A stretch of DNA of 64,000 nt from Actinomadura madurae (GTDB taxonomy: Bacteria > Actinomycetota > Actinomycetes > Streptosporangiales > Streptosporangiaceae): assembly GCF_900115095.1 (NCBI RefSeq), contig NZ_FOVH01000004.1, positions 166,127 to 230,126 of the forward strand, read 5' to 3'. The notes under the pieces were generated by a model. That model was not told the origin of the DNA. It made no database searches and saw only the letters and a program-made list of their open reading frames with translations. The position numbers and the translations under genes are program-made. This document shows, in pieces, positions 27,034-36,876 of this stretch. Positions within the stretch are counted from its first letter, which is position 1. Each line of letters opens with the position of its first letter.

Positions 27034-27648
27034 TCAGCGGAGGCGGAAGATCTGTTTCTTGGCGTCTGTGTCCTTCAGGGCGGCCACGTAGGTGCCGGGG
27101 CGGGCCGTGGTGGCGCCCTTGCAGCCGCGTCCGCGGTCCCAGGTGACGTTGTCGACGTACGGGACGCCGCGCTGAAGGATCTTCTTGGGTGCCTCACCGT
27201 GGCGGCATTTGGCGGACGACCAGATCCTGTCCGAGCCGGACGTGATGCGGACGTCCAGGGAGCCGGTGTCGAACGTGCAGGCGCCCTTGCCCGCGTTGAC
27301 GACCGTGATGCGGAACTCGGGCCGCCGCGGGCCCGCGAAGGTGTCCCCGGCGGCCGACATGGTGACCACGAGGTCATCGTCGTCGCAGGGGCCGCCGTCG
27401 GCCGGTTCCGCGGCGGGCGTGGTGGTCGTGGTCACGGTCACCGTGGGCATCGCGCTCGGCGGCGGTGGAGGACTCGCGCTGCCCATCGCGCCCGCCTTCT
27501 GGACGGGTTCGCCTTCGCCGGTGCCGCCGGAGCACGCCCAAGCCAGCAGGCCGACGGCGCCGAGGACGCCCGCGAGGGCCGCCGCGCGGCGGCGCCAGTA
27601 TCGATCGGCCCCGGATCCGCTCCAGTCACGTTCAGTGTTCGCCCCCAT
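27034..27648 (-). CDS. Membrane-anchored or lipid-anchored envelope protein, unknown
   Basis: 204 residues from ATG 27648 (an ATG at 27663 adds five). A hydrophobic segment LAGVLGAVGLLAWACSGG near residues 25-43 ends in a Cys that makes a poor lipobox (Trp at -2), so either a lipoprotein or a single-pass anchor. A Pro/Thr-rich spacer (about 55-80) leads to a beta-rich outer domain of about 115 residues with four cysteines that could form disulphides. Divergent from mutY. The slot between disA and mutY is where I recall Rv3587c, also a membrane protein. No function can be named. Confidence 0.8.
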   Translation of the reverse strand: MGANTERDWSGSGADRYWRRRAAALAGVLGAVGLLAWACSGGTGEGEPVQKAGAMGSASPPPPPSAMPTVTVTTTTTPAAEPADGGPCDDDDLVVTMSAAGDTFAGPRRPEFRITVVNAGKGACTFDTGSLDVRITSGSDRIWSSAKCRHGEAPKKILQRGVPYVDNVTWDRGRGCKGATTARPGTYVAALKDTDAKKQIFRLR

Positions 27649-27716
27649 GCGGTCAGTATGCAATCAGCGCTAGGGAAAGAGGGGACGACCCGCCGCGTGC
27701 CACAATGGCGGCGCAC

Positions 27717-28595
27717 ATGAACCTGAACTCCGTGTACACCGCTCCGATCCTCGACTGGTACGAGGCGAATGCCCGGGACCTCCCGTGGCGGGCGCCGGAC
27801 GCGACGCCCTGGGGCGTCCTCGTCAGCGAGATCATGCTCCAGCAGACGCCGGTCGCCCGCGTCCTTCCGGTGTGGGACGCCTGGATGACGCGCTGGCCGG
27901 ACCCCGCGGCGCTGGCCGCGGAACCGTCCGGGGAGGCCGTCCGGGCCTGGGGACGCCTCGGCTACCCGCGCCGCGCCCTGCGCCTCCACGAGAGCGCCCG
28001 CGCGATCACCGAGCGGCACGGCGGCGAGGTGCCGTCCTCGCACGCCGACCTGCTGGCGCTGCCCGGCATCGGCGCCTACACGGCCGCGGCAGTCGCCAGC
28101 TTCGCGTTCGGGCAGCGGCACGCCGTCCTCGACACCAACGTCCGGCGCGTCCTGGCCCGCCTCCTGTCGGGGGACGAGTACCCGCCGAAGTCGCAGACCA
28201 GGGCCGAGGTCGAGCTGGCCGAGGGCCTGCTGCCGGCCGACCCCGCCACCGCCGCCCGCTGGGCCGTCGCCGTCATGGAGCTGGGCGCGCTGGTCTGCAC
28301 GGCGCGCACACCACGCTGCGTCGACTGCCCGGTGCTCGATCGCTGCGCCTGGCAGCGCGCGGGCCGCCCCGCCTACGACGGGCCGCCGCGCCGCGGACAG
28401 ACCTACGCCGGCACCGACCGCCAATGCCGCGGCCGCATCCTCGCCGTCCTCCGCGACGCCGAAGGCCCGGTCGCGAAACCAGCCCTCGACGTCGTCTGGG
28501 CCGACGACGTCCAACGAGAACGGGCCCTGGACGCCCTGATAGCGGACGGCCTGGTGGACCCCCTGGAAGACGGCCGCTACGCCCTCCCCGGCTGA
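27717..28595 (+). CDS. mutY: A/G-specific adenine DNA glycosylase MutY
   Basis: 292 residues, base-excision repair enzyme removing adenine opposite 8-oxoguanine. N-terminal WYEANARDLPWRAPDATPWG, the catalytic Glu in VSEIMLQQTPVARV, the helix-hairpin-helix LPGIGAYTAAAVASFAFG with the Asp in AVLDTNVRRV, and the iron-sulphur cluster C-x6-C-x2-C-x5-C in CTARTPRCVDCPVLDRC. The C-terminal NUDIX-like 8-oxoG domain of E. coli MutY is mostly missing; about 75 residues replace it, as in other short actinobacterial forms. Start ATG 27717, with an in-frame ATG at 27705. Confidence 0.95.
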   Translation: MNLNSVYTAPILDWYEANARDLPWRAPDATPWGVLVSEIMLQQTPVARVLPVWDAWMTRWPDPAALAAEPSGEAVRAWGRLGYPRRALRLHESARAITERHGGEVPSSHADLLALPGIGAYTAAAVASFAFGQRHAVLDTNVRRVLARLLSGDEYPPKSQTRAEVELAEGLLPADPATAARWAVAVMELGALVCTARTPRCVDCPVLDRCAWQRAGRPAYDGPPRRGQTYAGTDRQCRGRILAVLRDAEGPVAKPALDVVWADDVQRERALDALIADGLVDPLEDGRYALPG

Positions 28596-28596
28596 G

Positions 28597-29727
28597 TCAC
28601 GGCAGAGCAATACCCGACCGCCGGGCCTGCAGTTCGGAGCGGATGAGTTCGAGAAGCCGCCCCACCCAGTTGCGGCCCGTCTCGCCGTGGGTGACCCAAT
28701 GGTCGGAGTCGACTCCGCCGTACCCTAGCGGCGAGTCACCCGTCCCAAGCAAAACCTCCGCCAGACGGGGGTGCTGGTCGTACTTGGCACGCAGAAGGCC
28801 TGCCATGACGGCCGTGCGGGCCTGCGCCCAGTTAGCGACGCGCGGCGCCTCTTCCGCCATTTTCCTCGCGTCGTAGGGCCGCTCGGCCAGACGGATCCGC
28901 TCCCGCACCCCAGAATCGACCGTGGACAGCGCCCAGTAGGCGTGCGTCACCGACGGATAAACGACGTCTCCGACCTCGATCGGCGCCGGGTAATCGTTCT
29001 GCAGAGCATCGATTCCCACATCCTCGGGCCACCCTTTCGGAAACACACGCCCGCCAAAGTGAATCGTCCCACCCACAGGTTCCGGCGGATCGTCGGCGGG
29101 ACGCTTCGAGTCATACTCCGTCCGCTCACGGTCGCGGTCGGCAAAGTACTGCAACGCCCATTCACGCATGGCTTCACTGACGACACCATCCTCGAACCAG
29201 CCTCCAACCGGGGCCTCACCGATATCGGTGCAGAGATAGACCAGCGGACGATCCTTGTTGTCCATGTCGCCCAGGGAGTAGTGGCGCCTGTGCTCAGGAA
29301 TCGCCAGGTAGGCGTCCCGGAGCGCGCACCGGTCGACCTCGTCCCGCGTCTCCAGGTACCGGTCCAGCGCCGCGAGACACCGACCTATGGAGTCGGGACG
29401 CCCGTTCAGCTTCTCAATGTCGTCGGCCACCTCAGCCAGCAGCATTTCCGGAGTAAGACCGAACATAGGCTCCGCGGCCTTCCAGCGCCCCAACCCGAAC
29501 GCACTGATCTCCCCACCCTCGGGAACCTCAGTAACCACCCAGCCACATTCGAGCTTCTCCCGCAGACCATCCAGATCAACCCATTCCCAACAGTGAATGG
29601 CCCCATCCGCATAAACAAGCAGATTCGTAAGATGATAAGAGAAGTTGTGAATAAAAACAGGCCGAGCAACGCCTTCAATGCGCCGACCATCCTCGACGCG
29701 ATGAATACGATTCAACACAGCACTCAC
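28597..29727 (-). CDS. NADAR-domain protein (YbiA-like N-glycosidase fold) with large N-terminal extension
   Basis: 376 residues. The C-terminal part (about 245-370) matches the NADAR/YbiA fold: YPSVTHAYWALS, NWAQARTAVMAGLLRAKYDQ, LLGTGDSPLGYGGVDSDHW, and RNWVGRLLELIRSEL. NADAR proteins cut N-glycosidic bonds in riboflavin intermediates or remove ADP-ribose from nucleic acid. In the first motif a Thr stands where a Glu is usual (SxEH). The first 240 residues form one or more domains I cannot name, beginning FIHNFSYHLTNLLVYADG. GTG 29727 follows GGAGGAG. Codons near the start (TCT, TAT, CTT, GTT) are AT-ending, unlike the neighbours, suggesting transfer. Its stop is 1 bp from the mutY stop. 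Confidence 0.75.
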   Translation of the reverse strand: MSAVLNRIHRVEDGRRIEGVARPVFIHNFSYHLTNLLVYADGAIHCWEWVDLDGLREKLECGWVVTEVPEGGEISAFGLGRWKAAEPMFGLTPEMLLAEVADDIEKLNGRPDSIGRCLAALDRYLETRDEVDRCALRDAYLAIPEHRRHYSLGDMDNKDRPLVYLCTDIGEAPVGGWFEDGVVSEAMREWALQYFADRDRERTEYDSKRPADDPPEPVGGTIHFGGRVFPKGWPEDVGIDALQNDYPAPIEVGDVVYPSVTHAYWALSTVDSGVRERIRLAERPYDARKMAEEAPRVANWAQARTAVMAGLLRAKYDQHPRLAEVLLGTGDSPLGYGGVDSDHWVTHGETGRNWVGRLLELIRSELQARRSGIALP

Positions 29728-29817
29728 GCACTCCTCCAGGGCCGCCAGCCAATCAGCTGAACTTCAACCATCTCAACGTCCAATCATGCACGTACCAAGC
29801 ACCCCCAGCAGACGCGG

Positions 29818-30052
29818 CCAGGGCAGACGCTTGGCAGCCGGGGCAGACGTTGGCGGCCAGGGCAGGCGCTCACCGCCCGGCAAATGCTTGCGGCCGGGGC
29901 AGGCGGTTGGCAGCCAGGGCAAATGCTTGGCGGCCAGGGCAGACGTTGGTGGGCGGGGCAGGGGCTCACCGCCCCGGCAAATGCTTGGTGGCCGGGGCAG
30001 GGGCTCACCGCCCGGCAAATGCTTGGTGGCCGGGGTAGGCGGTTGGCGGCCG
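29818..30052. repeat. Minisatellite of about 19-20 bp, some 12 imperfect copies
   Basis: Units such as CGGGGCAGACGTTGGCGGC, CAGGGCAAATGCTTGGCGGC and CGGGGCAGGGGCTCACCGCC alternate in a loose pattern. The strand is strongly biased for G over C. It ends about 45 bp before the -35 box of the deaminase gene. Confidence 0.9.
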
Positions 30053-30094
30053 AATCATGGTTGCGGTGGGCCGCTTGGTGGACGCGAATATTGG

Positions 30095-30125
30095 TTGGCC
30101 GACCCGGTCGGCGGGCCCGTACCGT
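30095..30125 (+). promoter_or_regulatory. Possible promoter of the deaminase gene, leaderless
   Basis: TTGGCC (30095-30100), 19-bp spacer, TACCGT (30120-30125), then ACGGCC and GTG 30132. The distance would place the transcript start on the start codon, and no ribosome-binding site is present. Confidence 0.4.
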
Positions 30126-30131
30126 ACGGCC

Positions 30132-31109
30132 GTGCGTGATCTGCTGACTCTGCCCAAGGCCCACCTGCACGTCCATCTGGAAAGCACCGTGCGCTGGTCG
30201 ACGCTCCGCGAGATCGGCAGGGCCAATCAGGTGCAGGTGCCCGACGAGGCAGGCGCGTTCGGGGACTTCGCCTCCTTCTTCGCGCAGAACGACCTCGTCC
30301 GCGCTTGCCTTCGACGGCCCGCCGACTTCCGGCGGATCGCCTACGAGTTCTGCGAGGACGAGGCCGCCGAAGGCACCCGCTACGCCGAGGTCTCCTTCAC
30401 GGCCGCCGCGCACGGTGAGCGCCTCGGCGACCTCGATATGCCTCTCACGGCCGTTCTGGAAGGCCTGGAGGCCGGTCAGGAGGCCTTCGGGATCGAGTGC
30501 CGCCTCATCCTCGACCACTCCCGCCGCCGGTCCGTCGAGCGCGCCTGGCGGACCGTCGACCTGGCCCGCCGCCACGACCGCGTGGTCGCCGTTGGGCTTG
30601 CCGGCGACGAGGCCCACCCCGCGGACCCGTTCACCGAGGTCTTCGCCGCCGCCCGCGACTCCGGCCTCCACGTCGTCCACCACGCGGGCGAGGGCGAAGG
30701 CCCCGCCAGCATCCGGCAGGCGCTCGGCCCCGGCCGCACCGAGCGCCTGGGCCACGGCATCCGCGTCCTGGACGACCCCGACCTCGTGGCAGAGGTACGG
30801 GAGCGCCGCATCCCGCTCGAAGTGTGCCCGTCCTCCAACGTCGCTCTGGGCTTCGCCCCGACCCTCGAAGCCCACCCGCTGCCCCGCCTCCGCGAAGCGG
30901 GCCTGATCGTCACCCTCAACACCGATATCCCCGCCTTGATCGGCACCCCGCTCACCGCCGAGTACACACGGGTCCGCGACGCCTTCAACTATGACGATGC
31001 GATCCTCGCCGATCTGGCCCATGCGGCCGCCGACGCCTCCTTCGCCCCGTCATCGACCAAGACTCGCCTCCACACGGAGATCGACGCCTGGCTGGCCACC
31101 TCTGCCTGA
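30132..31109 (+). CDS. Adenosine deaminase family protein with altered active-site motif
   Basis: 325 residues. Amidohydrolase TIM barrel of the adenosine/adenine deaminase group: zinc ligands H11 and H13 in KAHLHVHLE, GLAGDE at 155-160, the zinc His and catalytic Glu in VVHHAGEGE (H184, E187), HG at 208, PSSN at 233 and the metal Asp in LNTDIP (D265). Adenosine deaminases have Asp-Asp there; here the second is Ile266, so the substrate may differ (for example adenine or a futalosine-type purine). GTG 30132 is chosen because the family N-terminus begins at once. Ends in a convergent hairpin. Confidence 0.88.
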   Translation: MRDLLTLPKAHLHVHLESTVRWSTLREIGRANQVQVPDEAGAFGDFASFFAQNDLVRACLRRPADFRRIAYEFCEDEAAEGTRYAEVSFTAAAHGERLGDLDMPLTAVLEGLEAGQEAFGIECRLILDHSRRRSVERAWRTVDLARRHDRVVAVGLAGDEAHPADPFTEVFAAARDSGLHVVHHAGEGEGPASIRQALGPGRTERLGHGIRVLDDPDLVAEVRERRIPLEVCPSSNVALGFAPTLEAHPLPRLREAGLIVTLNTDIPALIGTPLTAEYTRVRDAFNYDDAILADLAHAAADASFAPSSTKTRLHTEIDAWLATSA

Positions 31110-31118
31110 CATTCCCGG

Positions 31119-31140
31119 CCCGGCCGCACGAGAGGCCGGG
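31119..31140. terminator. Bidirectional terminator hairpin
   Basis: CCCGGCC (31119-31125) pairs with GGCCGGG (31134-31140) around an eight-base loop between the convergent deaminase and HTH/nucleotidyltransferase-like genes. Confidence 0.6.
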
Positions 31141-31148
31141 GCGGTGCG

Positions 31149-31817
31149 TCAGAGCCTGGTCAGGTGGCCGGTGCGGATCTCACGGAGGAAGGGATCGGTG
31201 TCGTCCTGCCACTGGTGCGGCGTGCGGACCACCGGATGGACCGGGAGGCCCAGCCGGGCGGCCGCCTCCTGGGCCGCGTCGAAGGCGAGGTCGGGGCCGA
31301 TCTCGCCGATCGCCAGAACCTCGACGTCGGTGGGTGGGGTGCCGGGGACGCCGTCGTAGCGCTCCGCCCACGCGCCGAACAGGTAGATCTCGCGGACCGC
31401 GGGAAACCGCCCGAACTCCTCCGCCACCACCGCGGCGGGTCCAAAGGTCAGCATCAGGAGGCGGGCGAGCGGCTCGTACAGCGGGCTGCTCGTGTCGCGC
31501 GTCACCACCCGTCCGGCCATGGTGCGGCGCAGCACGAGGAGGCCTGCCCGCGCCAGCCTCTCCACCTCGCGCATCACGGATGCCAGGTCGGTGCGGAGCA
31601 TCACCGCGAGGTCGAGCATGGAGATCTCGCGGCCGGGCCCCAGCAGCAGGCGCGCGAGCAACTCGCCCTGCAGCCGCGACCGGAAGATGGGGAACTGCTC
31701 CGGCGCACGGGCCCGCACATCCCGCCGGAACGCGTCCGCCACCCGCGCCTCGCCCGCCGGCATGCGCGCCTTCCGCCGCCGAAACTCCGCCGCCGCCCCG
31801 ACCGCACTCGATCGCAT
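31149..31817 (-). CDS. Winged-helix protein with degenerate nucleotidyltransferase-like domain
   Basis: 222 residues. Residues about 45-105 form an ArsR-like winged helix (SMLDLAVMLRTDLASVMREV followed by LARAGLLVLRRTMAGRVV). Residues about 140-200 resemble a minimal nucleotidyltransferase: a Gly-rich turn in IYLFGAWAERYDG and TDVEVLAIGE, where the usual DxD metal pair reads DVE, so catalysis is doubtful. Such fusions occur as regulators and near toxin-antitoxin pairs, but no toxin gene is adjacent. An 8-bp inverted repeat lies 26-50 bp upstream of ATG 31817, suited to autoregulation. Confidence 0.7.
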   Translation of the reverse strand: MRSSAVGAAAEFRRRKARMPAGEARVADAFRRDVRARAPEQFPIFRSRLQGELLARLLLGPGREISMLDLAVMLRTDLASVMREVERLARAGLLVLRRTMAGRVVTRDTSSPLYEPLARLLMLTFGPAAVVAEEFGRFPAVREIYLFGAWAERYDGVPGTPPTDVEVLAIGEIGPDLAFDAAQEAAARLGLPVHPVVRTPHQWQDDTDPFLREIRTGHLTRL

Positions 31818-31843
31818 GTTCGAACACTATTCCTCGCCTCCGA

Positions 31844-31867
31844 CATCTCAGGGGGTCCACTGAGATG
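31844..31867. promoter_or_regulatory. 8-bp inverted repeat, candidate operator
   Basis: CATCTCAG (31844-31851) and CTGAGATG (31860-31867) with an eight-base spacer, just upstream of the winged-helix gene. Likely bound by a dimeric regulator, perhaps its own product. Confidence 0.45.
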
Positions 31868-32085
31868 CTCCAGGACGACGGAGAAGCCAGGCGCTAGAAC
31901 CCCATTCTGTGGAAAACGCTCCGCTGCCAAGCCCTCTCCGCGGTCCCAGAAACGCCTGCGCCGCTCGACGACGCCACGTACGGGCTAGCCGTCTAGGACC
32001 GGGCGGCGAGGAGAACAGGCGGTCCACGGCCGATCGCGCCCGGTACCGCAGAGGCCACCCCGCCCGCACAGCCCCCGCGCATGCG

Positions 32086-32121
32086 AGAGGCCCGCGGCGG
32101 ATTTCTCCGCTGCGGGCCTCT
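32086..32121 (-). terminator. clpC transcription terminator
   Basis: AGAGGCCCGCGGCGGA (32086-32101) pairs with TCCGCTGCGGGCCTCT (32106-32121), 16 bp with one non-Watson-Crick pair (G-U in the plus-strand RNA, A-C in the clpC transcript), loop TTTC. It starts 10 bp past the clpC stop. Confidence 0.85.
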
Positions 32122-32130
32122 GGCGGGACG

Positions 32131-34665
<2,535 letters not shown>

Positions 34666-34833
34666 CTCGTCGCTCCTCACAGAGCGGTTGGGCAGAGTCC
34701 GGAACGTCCGGAACTGTCCTTCCGCATGCTAGCCCGCCCCGAGGAGGCCGCCCGGTGCACTCCCACCAGGAGACGTTCCCCAGCTATGCGCTGTTCAGTC
34801 TCATCCAACTACCGCATCGGTGCGTCATGTTCC

Positions 34834-34984
34834 CGCTACGCCCCAAGCGAACGGGGGGATTTTCGCAGGTAGGCCAAGGCGCGGGCCGAGAGTGCCGAAT
34901 GGGGATGGTGTTTCCACCCGCGCGCCCTGTGTACCTCACCGCGGGCGCGCCGAACCGCACGCGCGCTACGCCACAAGCGAACGG
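34834..34984. repeat. 21-bp direct repeat pair
   Basis: CGCTACGCC(C/A)CAAGCGAACGG occurs at 34834-34854 and 34964-34984, differing by one base and 130 bp apart. The second copy runs into the lsr2 terminator stem. Confidence 0.8.
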
Positions 34985-35010
34985 CCCGTCTCACGATCGG
35001 AGACGGGCCG
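34982..35010 (-). terminator. lsr2 transcription terminator
   Basis: CGGCCCGTCTC (34982-34992) pairs perfectly with GAGACGGGCCG (35000-35010), loop ACGATCG, 15 bp past the lsr2 stop. Confidence 0.85.
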
Positions 35011-35025
35011 CGGAGGACGGGCGGG

Positions 35026-35349
35026 TCAGTTGGCCGCCTCGTACTGCTCGATCACGTGGGCGGGGATCCGGCCGCGCTCATTCACCTTGATGCCATTGTT
35101 CTTGGCCCAGGCACGGATCTCCGCACTGCGCTCCCGGCTGGACGCGCCCCGCTGCCGGCGGCGGCGCGAGGGCGTGCCCGCCTTACGGGACTTCTCGACG
35201 AACGGCTGCAGCGATTCCCGCAGCTTCGTCGCGTTGGCGCCACTGAGGTCGATCTCGTAGGAGGCGCCGTCGATCGAGAACGCTACGGTCTCGTCCGCCT
35301 CGCCACCGTCGAGGTCGTCGACGAGAAGCACCTGAACCTTCTGTGCCAT
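35026..35349 (-). CDS. lsr2: Nucleoid-associated protein Lsr2
   Basis: 107 residues. Xenogeneic silencer that bridges AT-rich DNA, the actinobacterial counterpart of H-NS. The N-terminal oligomerisation half starts [20 protein letters not shown] and has [13 protein letters not shown]; after a basic linker ([10 protein letters not shown]) the C-terminal DNA-binding half [20 protein letters not shown] carries the RGR minor-groove hook. ATG 35349 follows AAAGG. It has its own promoter and terminator. It lies near clpC as in mycobacteria (from memory). Confidence 0.97.
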   Translation of the reverse strand: MAQKVQVLLVDDLDGGEADETVAFSIDGASYEIDLSGANATKLRESLQPFVEKSRKAGTPSRRRRQRGASSRERSAEIRAWAKNNGIKVNERGRIPAHVIEQYEAAN

Positions 35350-35394
35350 GGGGACAGACCTTTCGGCTGGAGCAAACTTCAATCGGTTGACAAA

Positions 35395-35422
35395 GATATA
35401 CCGAGAACTTCGCCGATGACAA
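35395..35422 (-). promoter_or_regulatory. lsr2 promoter
   Basis: Minus strand: -35 TTGTCA (35417-35422), 16-bp spacer, -10 TATATC (35395-35400). The transcript would start near 35388, giving a leader of about 38 bases before ATG 35349. Confidence 0.6.
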
Positions 35423-35625
35423 TTCCAACACTCACGATGAACCGGCGCGGACGCGAAGTCGCCGTACCGGCCATGAACCGGCACTGGCGGCGAAGTCGCG
35501 TTGCCACGCACCGGCCGTAATCAGGGTCGTCGTTTCCGGTGCGGGCCGGACGGCGGGCGGGCCGCTCCGGCGGGCCCGGCCCCAAGAATTCCCGGCGCGG
35601 GCGGACCGGTCCGAGGTTTTGGGAC

Positions 35626-35639
35626 GTGACCCGCGTCAC
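35626..35639. promoter_or_regulatory. CRP/FNR-type palindrome GTGA-N6-TCAC
   Basis: GTGACCCGCGTCAC, flanked by C and G so that the palindrome is 16 bp (CGTGAC, 4 bases, GTCACG). It lies about 280 bp upstream of the lsr2 start. Confidence 0.4.
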
Positions 35640-36245
35640 GGCTCGCCGCGCTGACCTGGGCGGTCGTTCGCGGATTGGCTCGGGTTTGCGGAGGGCGCCA
35701 CCGCCGTTGGCGTTTAACCCTGACGTAACGGCACTAAGCACGCCACCCGGTGGTAATGCGCCGGTGGCGCGCCGTGGCTGATCAGGCTCTGACCGGCCGA
35801 TGTGGAGGGATAACGAGGAACGAGCCGCCGTCGAAATCTGTTGCCATGTCGTGGTCGCGGGAAGTTGCGGACCGGGATCCACCGCGCGGAACCCGGCCTG
35901 CCGTGGTTCATCTGGAATCGGGAGATCAAGGCACAATCCCACCGCCCGTCCCACTTCTTCGACCGGGCACCAAGACCCGGCGTCGCCACACCCCGGTCCC
36001 GCTCCCCCCTCACGACGGGCATGTCACGCGAAAGGTCCGTTCAGAGTGAGACGGCGTCCCATCCGAAGTAAGTCCACTACCGCCTAACAAGCGGCACGTG
36101 GGGCGTTCCCGCAACGGTGCGCACGGCAACTTCCAAACGGAGGGAGCGTCCGGGACGAGACACATCCCGCTTCGATTCGGGTCCGTAACCGGAACGAGCC
36201 CGCGGGACGGCCGGGCAAGATCTTCCAGGCGCTTCGGAGAGGCCG

Positions 36246-36869
36246 TCAGAAGGCCGGGGAATCGGAGTCCGGGCGTTTCACCACGAGCGTCCCCGCGAGC
36301 CTGTCATGGACGGCCTGGCGGCGCGTGCCTTCGAACAGCATCCCCGCGTTCCCGACCCAGAAGATGCTCGCGAGCAGACCGAGAACGGGAATCGGGCGCA
36401 GCGCGATCGGCAGCGAATAGACCGCGGCACGGACAACGGCATGCATAACGTCCAGGCGCGCGCCGGCGGGCACGCTCTCCCCGGACGGGACGCCGCCTCC
36501 TTCGGCCGGGCCTTCGCCTCCCGACGAGGCCGCCGTGGGCACGAATCCGGGCACGGACGCGGGAATCAAAGGCGCCGGGCCGGGCTCCGCGTCGCCCGCA
36601 CCCCCTGGCGGGCCCTGATCGGCCTCCTGGGGCGTCGCGGCGACGACTTCGATGCCGGCGACGCGCTTGCCGAGCGTCCGCCCCCAGAGGGCGAGCTGGA
36701 CGGCCTCGTACACCAGCATGCATCCGGCGAGGGCGGGCGGAGCGACGGCGTCCACCGTGGGGCCGGAGACGAACGCGCGCACGACGAGGATCACGGGGAC
36801 GCCGACGACGAGCGTGTCGACGACACGCGCCAGGAGGCGCTGGCCTGGCTCGGCGAGCGGGGCCGCCAT
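36246..36869 (-). CDS. RDD family membrane protein
   Basis: 207 residues from ATG 36869, preferred because GGAGT lies upstream and the gene then clears the preceding stop by 7 bp; an ATG at 36920 would overlap it by 44 bp. RDD domain: RLLARVVDTLVVGVPVILVV (the Arg-Asp pair), then LVYEAVQLALWGRTLGKRVA, a Pro/Gly/Ala-rich loop of about 50 residues and two more hydrophobic segments. RDD proteins are small integral membrane proteins of mostly unknown role, some linked to salt transport. Second of two adjacent RDD genes, apparently a duplication. Confidence 0.88.
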   Translation of the reverse strand: MAAPLAEPGQRLLARVVDTLVVGVPVILVVRAFVSGPTVDAVAPPALAGCMLVYEAVQLALWGRTLGKRVAGIEVVAATPQEADQGPPGGAGDAEPGPAPLIPASVPGFVPTAASSGGEGPAEGGGVPSGESVPAGARLDVMHAVVRAAVYSLPIALRPIPVLGLLASIFWVGNAGMLFEGTRRQAVHDRLAGTLVVKRPDSDSPAF

Positions 36870-36876
36870 CGCGGTC

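Larger units (their letters stand above)
29728..30131. other. Gene-free interval between NADAR gene and deaminase
   Basis: 404 bp. It is mostly the minisatellite at 29818-30052, followed by the probable promoter of the deaminase gene at 30095-30125. Open frames on both strands here are products of the repeat. Confidence 0.75.
31818..32130. other. Gene-free interval before clpC terminator
   Basis: 313 bp. It contains the inverted repeat at 31844-31867, a 26-bp motif at 31891-31916 that is found again at 63207-63232, and the clpC terminator at 32086-32121. No gene was seen. Confidence 0.6.
34666..35025. other. Intergenic region between clpC and lsr2
   Basis: 360 bp. It holds the clpC promoter region (direct repeat GTTCCGGAC on the minus strand, and a TAGCAT -10-like box), two copies of a 21-bp repeat at 34834-34854 and 34964-34984, and the lsr2 terminator. 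No gene was seen. Confidence 0.65.
35350..36245. other. Long non-coding region upstream of lsr2
   Basis: 896 bp. It holds the lsr2 promoter, an imperfect direct repeat (35437-35462 and 35473-35499, sharing ATGAACCGGC and CGAAGTCGC), and a CRP-type palindrome at 35626-35639. Frames of up to 190 codons are open on the minus strand but have no ribosome-binding site or familiar domain. It could hold an untranslated RNA; nothing proves one. Confidence 0.55.

Noticed and set aside
29818..30052. CRISPR array
   Set aside because: Units follow directly without unique spacers and differ from each other; no cas genes are near.
29784..31022. Minus-strand frame through the minisatellite and deaminase gene
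   Set aside because: Its repeat-like N-terminus is produced by the minisatellite and the rest is antisense to the deaminase.
28597..31817. Toxin-antitoxin pair made of the NADAR and winged-helix genes
   Set aside because: The two genes are 1.4 kb apart, separated by the deaminase gene and not organised as a pair; no toxin fold is evident.
35379..35954. 191-codon frame upstream of lsr2
   Set aside because: It overlaps the lsr2 promoter, lacks a ribosome-binding site and shows no domain or steady codon bias.
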